DNA of 64,000 nucleotides from Pyxicephalus adspersus. Taxonomy: Eukaryota; Chordata; Amphibia; Anura; Pyxicephalidae. The position numbers were made by a program, and so were the translations under genes. Under the pieces are notes generated by a model. The model was given only the letters and a program-made list of their open reading frames with translations. It did no database searches and was not told the DNA's origin. The DNA lies in NCBI RefSeq assembly GCF_032062135.1, contig NC_092862.1:97210435-97274434 (forward strand), read 5' to 3'. The first letter of the stretch is position 1; the number at the start of each line of letters is the position of its first letter. Positions 56,193 to 64,000 of this stretch are shown piece by piece.

Positions 56193-57020
56193 TGTTATGT
56201 TATTACCAGTTCTTTATTCATAGGTCTCAGGATGTAGCAGCTGCACCTGAAACACTAGATGTAAGGCCCTGGTCAGTATCATGTCCCACCAGACACCAGT
56301 CCCCCAATCTTACACCGCAGTCTTCACCTTTAGTAAGCCCTCAGCCTCGGAAGACTGGTTGCATCTCCCAGCACTCGGTTGCCCCCAGGATTTACTACGC
56401 AAAGGATGGGGTGTGGGGATGGGCTGGCAGCTGGCTAGGAGCCCACAGATAAAAAGAACAATGATACCAGGTAATCTAGAAAAAAGGCCAAGATCAAACC
56501 ATGCAATCAGTCCATCAATCATGGTACAAGGGTAATAGGCACAGGCAGGGTCGGGGTCACAGGCAGAGGTCAGTCCAGGCTGAGTTCAACGAAATGTAAG
56601 GGAACAGGCAAAGGTCATACACAGGAAACACACAAATCTTTCCAGCACAGATTAGCCCAGCTAATGCTACAACATGCATAGAGCAGTAGGAGCAGAATTA
56701 TATATTATATTAACTATAAATTCCCAGCAGCTAATGGCAGCAATGGCATTTCAATGTCTGAATCAGGAACTACTCTGCTCATTATTCTCAGCACAATCCC
56801 CTTCAGCTTCACAATCCCAGAGCAGAGGATGCAGAGGGACCATTTACATCTAAAGAGAAGTCTGGGATTCTTAGGCTGCTGAGCAGAGGACTGACAGCTA
56901 TTTGCCTGATCTTTCCTGCTGCAAGTGACGCTGGTGAAGAGAATAAGCAGGGCGCGCAGTCCTGTGGCAGTCACCAGTATGGGATCGCTGACCGGATGAT
57001 TGTCTCCTAGCACTAGACTG
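56193..57020 (-). mobile_element. LTR-like segment (minus orientation)
   Basis: On the minus strand an AATAAAG motif (complement of 56210-56216) lies 25 bp before a possible …TAACA end at 56193, preceded by a C/T-rich tract with CCTGAC-like repeats, similar in style to the other LTRs here. Start and target duplication not identified. Confidence 0.3.
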
Positions 57021-58504
57021 AACATTCTAAATTTTGTCTCAACTATGTTATCAACATTGCTTTTAAAGTGTCACATTATGATCTTATTGCAATGTTATTA
57101 GAAAGTATTGTGTCATGGAAAACTAAAATGCATTGGTAAACAAGCCTTTACGTTACATAGAAGCAAAACTTGGCATTCCATTAGGTGTTAAGACCTTTCC
57201 TTGGTGCAGAAGTTTGTCTTGTATACCCAGGTCTAGACTGATCAGAAAAAAAGCAAAGATCCTGTGTTGTCACTGCTGTGGGTTGACAAGATAAACACTG
57301 GGTTGTTAAATACCACAGTTTGCCTATCTTACATTGGCTGGTGGTTGTCGGAAGTCTTCCTCCTAACAACTACAAGCTCCCCATCTACTGTAGCTTAGCA
57401 ACCTGATGTTAATCCTTGCCAAGATGCAGGATTTCCAGGTCACATTGTTAATGCCTAATGAATTTTTTGTGTTTGCAATTTTTAAAGGTGGTAGTTGAAG
57501 GATGACAGAAGGGGACAGGCGAGGGTGGGGGTGGTTTTAACTGTCAAAATGTCCAGAGCTGACCCCACATAAACCACCACATGTTACAAGACTGAGTGCT
57601 CTGATGGGGTGTTCACACTACAATCTATATCTTGTCTTGAGGTCCAACTACTCTTATGGCCATAAACCTCAACATCAGTTATAGACAAAAATTGTTGATC
57701 AAACCATACTTGCATTTACATTTCCTGAACTGAATTCTAGCCTTCCAAAGAATCAAAGGACTACATTTTGAAAACAAATTGTTAACATATTACTGTGGAT
57801 TACAAATATTGTTTTGTGCGTGTTTTTAATACCAATCAAGGTGTTTCTATGTGGTGTTTATATATAATATACTTCACTTGTAATTGCTTCATATAGAACC
57901 TGATGAACATAGCAACCAATCCTAGTTGTCAAGGTAAACATTGGAGTATTGCATCTGAGGTCCATTTTTCTATACAATAGCAAAGACTGTTCTGCTTTGT
58001 GTGCCTTATTTTGAAGTATCCCATTGCACAAATTACTTCTCTCAAGATGTTTATTCTTTATTCAAACAGTAATTCATGCATGAAACACCCTTTACTGATA
58101 TAATTAATTGAAATAAAATAAGAACATTGTACTCTGCAATTTATGACATCATAATATATACTGGACTATATTAGTATGCAATTTATTCTTTTTGGGATGG
58201 CTAGTTACTACTTTCTCCCTGTTTAAATGCTTTAAAAATTGCCAAAATGAAATCTTTTATTATGTTTGCATATCTGATTTTATATACAAGTATGTCCCCT
58301 AATTACAAAAAATTACAATGAATTGTAAATAGGGGTTAATGCAATTAGTTAAGCATTTGCACAACTACTGTGCACTAATAGTTTATGGTGAATTAAATCA
58401 TGGTAATAGGGCTGACAGCCCAAACATCCTTCATATACCAAATTGTTTCACTGCACAATCACAACCGTAAAAAATAACGGAAATGAGTTTTATATATTTT
58501 TATA
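57021..58504. other. unassigned sequence
   Basis: No supported feature. Confidence 0.55.
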
Positions 58505-58830
58505 GTATATACGTTTAAGCGCCCTTGTGGGCTTCAATATATTTGGAGAATAAGTCACAAATTGAAGACAAGGGTGGGGTGCATGTACAAAATATCAGAA
58601 AAGGTCTCAGTACGCACAGTCTGTCTGAATGCTATAGAAAAGTACATAAAAGAAATCCTCTGGGTTTAAAAGCATGTGCAAAAGAAAGGTCAATTATAGT
58701 TGGAAGGGTGGGGAAGTATTAAAGTCCTCTTCAAAAAAAGAGATAGAATGGATCTTTAAATGAATACTCTGCACCCAAATGAACTAAACATAGGGGAAGA
58801 TGTCAAATATTTTTTATGGATGATCAGAAC
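58505..58830 (+). pseudogene. Penelope-like GIY-YIG endonuclease fragment
   Basis: Plus strand. RPCGLQYIWR at 58517 matches the CPCGLxYIGRT start of the GIY-YIG domain, with the Gly changed to Trp. In the frame 58525-58722, HVQNIRKGLSTHSL then H-K-R-NPLGLK follow the family's 'EH..NIRKG…HS…H…NP.GL' pattern. Then a KKRDRMDL/KKEIEWIF block and LHPNELNIG close the domain. The upstream RT is missing. Short fragment, no element ends seen. Confidence 0.7.
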
Positions 58831-60067
58831 AGATGTTTAATAGAAAGAGATAAAAGGTATATCTGCTTAAATGAAAGATAGCTTTTAGCTGTTGTCAAAA
58901 GGAAAGTACTATGCATAGTTGAAATACAGTATGCATATATGTTTATATTTAGTGTCGCTAGAAAACCTCTCTATATGGTTTAGACCTGTTTTCCTTAACA
59001 TATCTTAATGTTTGTGTCAAATCTAGACAGTACTAAAGTCAACGGGGAAAAAACTGGTTATTTTTTTTGGTTTCAGGAAAGTCACTAAAGCAGCAACTGC
59101 ACCAAAATTTAATGGGAAATGTGTATGGGACTGGGAAGAATCTATTTTATGTGGCTTGAAGGACATGGAAAATACATTAATTATTGAATTGGAAGCTTTG
59201 GCCCATAATTCCCGGTGTCACAAATTTACAAAAGTTTTTTTAATTGCTTGGAATCTGTTTTTTTATTGCTTGAAATCAAGCTAGATGCATTAAGGATACA
59301 TATGTCACTGTAAGCAAAAGTTTAAGCTTTACCCTTCTGTGATTGCTGGGTAAAAGGTACCTCAAAGTACCACATTTGCATGTCCTTGCAAAGCACAAAT
59401 AGTTTTCTTGGTAAGAAAAGAAATTGAATTTTGCCCCTGAAGTATACAGTAAGTATAGTGAGTATACTTTTTTTAGCGTATGATACCACAGTTGGACAGC
59501 AACAATGACAAATCTTTAAGGCCAAGCAAAAAGCCCTTGGATTGGATTGCCCTACTAGTCACTTTTCTGGCTATTGGCATAGAAAAAGCTGTATAAGCCT
59601 ACCAGAGGGAGCACTCATGCATAACATCTTGTTCCTAAGGACAACGGCATTGACAGACTGAGCACAGCAGAGAGCCCAGTGACTCTAAACAACAAATGAA
59701 CTTTGTACCAGCAACATGGACCCAGACAAACCAACTTTCACTATTTTATCAATATTCCCTTTTATTTTACACTGTTGTTGTTCATCTATTGCTCTTTGAT
59801 TAGTCTTTATTTTTCTGTCCATGTTCATGCACTGTGTTTTGTTATGTTTTTTCTTATTAAACACTTTAAGAAAGGTAATCTGAACCTCTAAATGCTCCAA
59901 AGAGAAAAACTGTAATCATCTCCCCTGAACCCTACTCTAAAAAGTGAATACTGAGACATCAGTGTCTGGAATGGCACTGGGTGACACAGACAGTACTAAA
60001 GAAGCAGAATCATAACTGCAGTTGTGGCACATGGCAGCAGTCTACCTGTGAGTGTATGTTTAGCAAG
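58831..60067. other. unassigned AT-rich sequence
   Basis: No supported feature. Confidence 0.55.
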
Positions 60068-60075
60068 GGTTAACA

Positions 60076-60495
60076 CAGTGGTCGGCAAACTCCGGCCTTT
60101 AGGCCAGATACGGCCTAGGCGGTAGTTCGTTCCCAATGCTGGCCGACAAACCCGTGGCTGTGGGTTGCCGGAGGATAAGCCAGGAGGTGTTAGGAACTAC
60201 CAGAGCCAGAGCCTCCGGAGATCTGAAGCTGCCAGAGTTCCGGTGCCGCCCCCTTGCTGTGGCTCCCCTATTTATGGCGGCCGGCGTTGATACTTTTGCC
60301 GCTGCGGTAAATAGGGAACTCTCCCTGAAGGAAAATCCCTCTCCTCCGCAATGCAATTGGAGGAGAGGGATTTTATTTCAGGGGGCGTTCCCTGGTGATG
60401 GGCGGAGCCATTAGGTTTGGAATCAGAGTCCGGCCTAGTGTGCTCCTGCCCACCCCTGAAATGGCCTAGTGGCCATAAAAGTTTGCCGACCCCTG
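60076..60495. mobile_element. hAT-type MITE with perfect 8-bp TSD
   Basis: Ends CAGTGGTCGGCAAACTCCGG and …AAAAGTTTGCCGACCCCTG are inverted, and GGTTAACA occurs exactly on both sides (60068-60075, 60496-60503). The CAGTGG…CCCCTG ends and 8-bp duplication are hAT hallmarks. The 420-bp interior is CpG-rich. Internal GGAGAGGGATTTT/AAAATCCCTCTCC forms a stem (about 60336-60375). Overlapping frames on both strands are not genes. Confidence 0.93.
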
Positions 60496-60503
60496 GGTTA
60501 ACA

Positions 60504-61205
60504 GATTGGTTAACCTTGTCCCATGATGGCCTCTCTCAGTCTGCTGGTGCTTAGACTGTTACTGACTGTGCTGGAAAATCTATGTGCAGAGGTTGAGAGG
60601 GCTGATCGTCACAGTTGGGTCTTATGGAATGTTCCTAGAAAGGGTCTCCCCTTTTCCAGATTACCTTTTTATTTGAGTTTGGTTTCCTTTTTTGTTTCTT
60701 TAAATATGGTTAGAGGAGAAAGATGAGGAGAGTGTGGTCAATTTGAAGTAGGAGGAGGAAGATATCCAGTAGTACTGGATAAGACTAAATAGTAACCAGA
60801 ATAATTGCATAATGCAGATATGCTGTAGTAAAAGGATATATGGAAGAAGCAGTGACAGCAGGAGAAGCAGCAACAGGATCACTATGTAGGGAGCAAAACG
60901 TTCCTAATTTAGTAAATATGTGCTTCTTTACAGACTAAAACTTGGCAGCATGCTGCAGCTAATTGATGTAATCCACTAGGGAGGTGCACATGTTAGAGGT
61001 CCAAACCTTTAGCTAAAGGTAAGGAAGTCAATACTGGCTATGAATAGGGGGATGTGCCTTTTTAGTCACCACCCCTCCCAGCTGCACTGAACACTGACAT
61101 TTGCACCAAGGCAATGCAAGAATTCCTTAGCGCATGTTCTTCAAGCTCTAGACAGTCGATTAGGTCTTTAGTTCTGACGATAAAAGTATCCAAGCTAGAA
61201 TGATT
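60504..61205. other. unassigned sequence
   Basis: No supported feature. A hydrophobic minus-strand frame at 60882-60700 is low complexity. Confidence 0.55.
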
Positions 61206-61207
61206 TA

Positions 61208-61750
61208 CCGTATTTTTCGCCGTATAAGACGCTCCGGAATATAAGACGCACCCAATTTTAAAGGAGGAAAATCTAGAAAAAAAGTTTCTGAAAGATTATT
61301 CCCCTTCTGATCACTCATGTGCCATTCATACCGGTATTCCCCTTCTGATCACTCATGTGCCATTCAGATTCCCTTTCTGATCACTCTGTACCTTTCAAAT
61401 TCCCTTTCTGATCACTCTGTCATTCAAACTCCCCTTCTGATCACTCTGTCATTCAAATTCCCCTTCTGATCACTCTGTGCTTTTTTTCTATTGTACGGCA
61501 GTTAGGACAGGGAACAGCAGGTGGCGCTGTGCCGGCTTCTTTCGCTTTGCTTTACAGACGGGAGAAAACACGATGCTGGCAGAGGAGAGAAGAGAGACAC
61601 GCTGCAGCCAGAAACACACGCAGGATCGGGTATCGGGTGAGTATAATATTTTAATTATTTTTTTTAACACATTTGTCGTATAGGACGCACTAACTTTTCC
61701 CCCTAAGTTTTGGGGAAGAAAAAGTGCGTCTTATATGGCAAAAAATACGG
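61208..61750. mobile_element. TA-flanked TIR element with minisatellite core
   Basis: TA at 61206-61207 and 61751-61752 flank ends CCGTATTTTTCGCCGTATAAGAC and …GTCTTATATGGCAAAAAATACGG, inverted over more than 20 bp. No transposase. Core minisatellite at 61301-61478. Same architecture as 42116-42825. Confidence 0.88.
61301..61478 (-). repeat. minisatellite, 29-38 bp unit
   Basis: CCCCTTCTGATCACTC units occur with CTGATCACT at 61307, 61345, 61377, 61408, 61437 and 61466. The unit is the reverse complement of that at 42411-42690 (GATCAGAAGGGG core). Confidence 0.95.
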
Positions 61751-61752
61751 TA

Positions 61753-62461
61753 CTATCTGACTATCTGTGCCAAGCAGTGCCTGTGGATACTAACTGTGGA
61801 TAAGCCTGGCTGCTGCTTCTTAAAAAAATTGCCTTTTTTTAGACAATGTTTTTTATCTGTTTCTGTTGTTTTTTATCAATGTTTCTGTTGTTTCCTTCTT
61901 GTCGGCAATGTGTAATTGAGCCGCGACCATTGATGAATCCTACTGCCAGCAAAAAATAACATTGTGACAGGGTGTCCCATGGCCCTAGATAGGATATTTG
62001 GTGTTTGGCGTTTTTGGTTTATGCAAAAGTACCTTTATTTTGTATACTGTGTGAGTGGCCAGAGAGGGCACTACCAAAGAGATACATAATAGCGCAGTAG
62101 GGCTAGAATTTGTTTTGTTGTTTTTTTTTTGTTTTGTTGTACATGTTTTGATCCAATAAAACACCAAGCACTGTTTTAATGTGAGTGTTGTTTTGTAAGC
62201 AAACAATATGAACAACAAAATATGAGACAATCTCAGGTGTACTTTTTTTTCAGTGGACTTAACAATGGTGACTATTTAATTGGTGGAAATATCAGCAGTG
62301 AATGAAATAGCTTCTCCAAAATGTGAAATAAAATTCCCTTTTTACAGTGTTTACATGGTTGATAGAACTAAGTGTTCAGATACAACTGAATTTTTTGGGG
62401 GTGAAGTAGACAATAATGATCAGAATGGTTATGTGTCACGCAAATGTAAAATCAAATCCTC

Positions 62462-62463
<2 letters not shown>
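61753..62463. other. unassigned sequence
   Basis: No supported gene. 62410-62460 is similar in direct orientation to 62760-62815, suggesting a duplicated segment. Confidence 0.5.

Positions 62464-62498
<35 letters not shown>
62464..62498. repeat. (TA)n microsatellite
   Basis: About 16 TA dinucleotides, directly abutting the element that follows. Confidence 0.95.
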
Positions 62499-62613
62499 TA
62501 GGGATGAGCGAGCGAGATTTTTAAATTTTATCTTGCGGCGAATCAGGTCATTCTTGCTTACCAAACATGTAAGCGAGAGCAGCCTTGTTTTGCCACGTAT
62601 TCGTAGGCTAGCT

Positions 62614-62666
62614 GAACTCATATGACCTCTCAATAGAGATTCTCTATTGAGAGGTCATATGAGTTC
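62614..62666. repeat. 53-bp perfect palindrome
   Basis: Arms 62614-62639 and 62641-62666 are exact 26-bp reverse complements around a single T (GAACTCATATGACCTCTCAA… arms). Capable of cruciform extrusion. Confidence 0.95.
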
Positions 62667-62887
62667 AGAAGTACCTGAACTGAGTACCTGAGTTTGTGCC
62701 TCCAATCAGCTGTGACCACAGGCCTACTACAGAACTTTTATTTATTTTTTTGGTAGAGTGAAATGAACCACAGTGACAGAAATAGCTCTGTGTTACCCAA
62801 ATGTGGTATCACATCCCCTGTTCACTAATGGAAACAAATAATGAAATTGGTGTTTTGAAAAAGATGGTGGAAAACTTCACAAAAAAA

Positions 62888-62952
62888 TCATGCTTAAAAA
62901 TAGGGTCATATTGAGAAAACAACTTTATTGAGATAAAAACATACATAGCACT
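62888..62952 (-). repeat. inverted partner of 63853-63935
   Basis: Read on the minus strand: GTGCTATGTATGTTTTATCTC, then AATAAAGTTGTTTT and AATATGACC, matching the plus-strand copy at 63853. Both contain AATAAA. Confidence 0.75.
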
Positions 62953-63852
62953 CTATACCAATGTGGGTTTGGAACAAAAAACAAAATACTTCTATGTTGA
63001 AGAGGACCTCTTTAATCTTTCCAAAATGTTTGGCTGCATCTTTGTGCTCTTTGAAGTTGTTTCCCACCTTGCATTAGGGTTATATGAAGTTCTGAAATAA
63101 TGAAGCATTTTTATTGTGCAATATATATGTGCTATTTGTTTAAAGACATATATCTATATAGGTATATAATTATTTGTCTAGTATATATTGGCATTATCGC
63201 GAAAATTTCCCCCAACCTCCGATGGTTCGGCGAACCAATTTTGCAAAACCATCGGAAGATTGAGGAAATTATACCAGGAGGATTCACAGGGGATTCACAG
63301 GATTCCCTAGGAATCCTCCTGTTTGTGATCCCCAGGGCACTGGAGGTTAATTAACCTCTAGTGCCGTGGATCGCACACTGTTCGACACAGCTGCATTCAT
63401 TGAGAAGATCCCCGGCACGTTTTTATGGAAAGCTTTCCTCAGCCAATCAGAGAGCACTAGAGGTCTTGAATGGGGAGACTTTTCCCCATTTAACCTCTAG
63501 TGCCGGGGATCACAGCCAGCGCTGCATTCATTAATCACCAGATCCTGCAATCTTTTTTTTTTTTTTTTTTAATTTGAGCTTGATTGGCAAATTTACATGG
63601 GCTATTCTCGCTTACAATTTCAAAAACTTGCTCGCTCATCCCTACTCGACATATATTATACTTACCTTTATTATTTTTTATATATTCATCTTTTGTAGAA
63701 TTTGTTAATAGCTTTTGTCTTCTTTAAAAAGCTGTATCTACTGTGAATTGCGTTGAGGTGTTCAATATATAGGGAAGGATCTACCAACTTTTCTCCTTAT
63801 AGGAGCAACATACAAGTATCATGTTTATTGTACAAAACCAACTATGTATGTT

Positions 63853-63935
63853 GTGCTATGTATGTTGTTATCTCAATAAAGTTGTTTTGTATTTTTTTAA
63901 TATGACCGCCTAAAAATCCCATTGTTTAGGCATGG
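63853..63935 (+). repeat. inverted partner of 62888-62952
   Basis: Contains TGTGCTATGTATGTTGTTATC then TCAATAAAGTTGTTTTGT and AATATGACC. Followed by CCCTGTTCACTAATG (63941-63955), which also occurs in direct orientation at 62816-62830. Confidence 0.75.
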
Positions 63936-64000
63936 TTTTGCCCTGTTCACTAATGTACCAGTTTTACAAAAATCAGATTCAGACTAAGGTTCAATATCTT

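Larger units (their letters stand above)
62499..63644. mobile_element. fold-back MITE (TAGGGATGAGCGAGC ends)
   Basis: Inverted ends TAGGGATGAGCGAGCGAG and CTTGCTCGCTCATCCCTA. The interior holds several self-complementary blocks: 62614-62666, CCGATGGTT…AACCATCGG at about 63218-63257, and GATCCCC-x-GGGCACTGGAGGTTAA/TTAACCTCTAGTGCC-x-TGGATC at 63327-63372. A direct repeat of TTAACCTCTAGTGCCG…GCTGCATTCATT lies at 63351 and 63490. No transposase. Target duplication cannot be scored against the (TA)n flank. Confidence 0.8.

Noticed and set aside
60099..60414. 85- and 92-codon frames on both strands
   Set aside because: They lie inside a non-autonomous hAT element with defined ends.

Overview
The window looks like repeat-rich, non-genic DNA from a vertebrate, most likely an anuran amphibian. 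This is an inference from its contents: AT-rich sequence with many (TA)n tracts, CR1, L1 and Tx1-clade LINEs side by side, Penelope-like elements with GIY-YIG endonuclease, Ty3/gypsy pol remnants, solo LTRs, and dense hAT, TTAA-flanked and TA-flanked non-autonomous DNA transposons. I found no convincing host exon, tRNA, rRNA or CRISPR array. Every coding stretch I could recognise belongs to a mobile element or a transposon-like gene family, and all are broken by stops, frameshifts or deletions.

Layout. 1-9.4 kb: mostly unassigned AT-rich DNA, with a Penelope-like fragment (4.43-4.80 kb) and TTAA-flanked elements (6.4-7.3 and 9.5-9.9 kb). 10.5-11.2 kb: a fold-back hAT-type element with a perfect 50-bp inverted repeat. 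13.5-14.2 kb: an LTR-like segment lying within a long (TA)n microsatellite. 15.4-15.9 kb: a 5'-truncated CR1 on the minus strand. 16.8-17.5 kb: the N-terminal half of a ZBED-type hAT transposase (minus). 17.6-20.3 kb: a Penelope-like element (minus) split by a hAT MITE with an 8-bp target duplication. 21.7-23.5 kb: Ty3/gypsy RNase H and integrase remnants (minus). 24.2-25.7 kb: a palindromic MITE, a CR1 ORF1 fragment and the C-terminal half of a hAT transposase. 27.6-29.8 kb: a CR1 RT region split by a TTAA element. 34.4-38.4 kb: an L1 with a poly(A) tail and target duplication. 42.1-42.8 and 61.2-61.75 kb: two TA-flanked elements sharing an expanded minisatellite core. 43.8-49.4 kb: a solo LTR split by a Tx1-clade LINE, itself split by a transposon-like gene. 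51.3-53.0 kb: a TA-flanked element carrying two solo LTRs. 58.5 kb: a second recognisable GIY-YIG fragment. 60.08-60.5 kb: a hAT MITE with perfect 8-bp duplication. 62.5-63.6 kb: a fold-back element with a 53-bp palindrome.

Nothing works together as a pathway. What is informative is the insertion stratigraphy: target duplications and frame restoration date several events relative to one another. The least explained item is the degenerate gene at 45.87-47.18 kb. I recognise its conserved-protein signature but cannot name its transposon superfamily.
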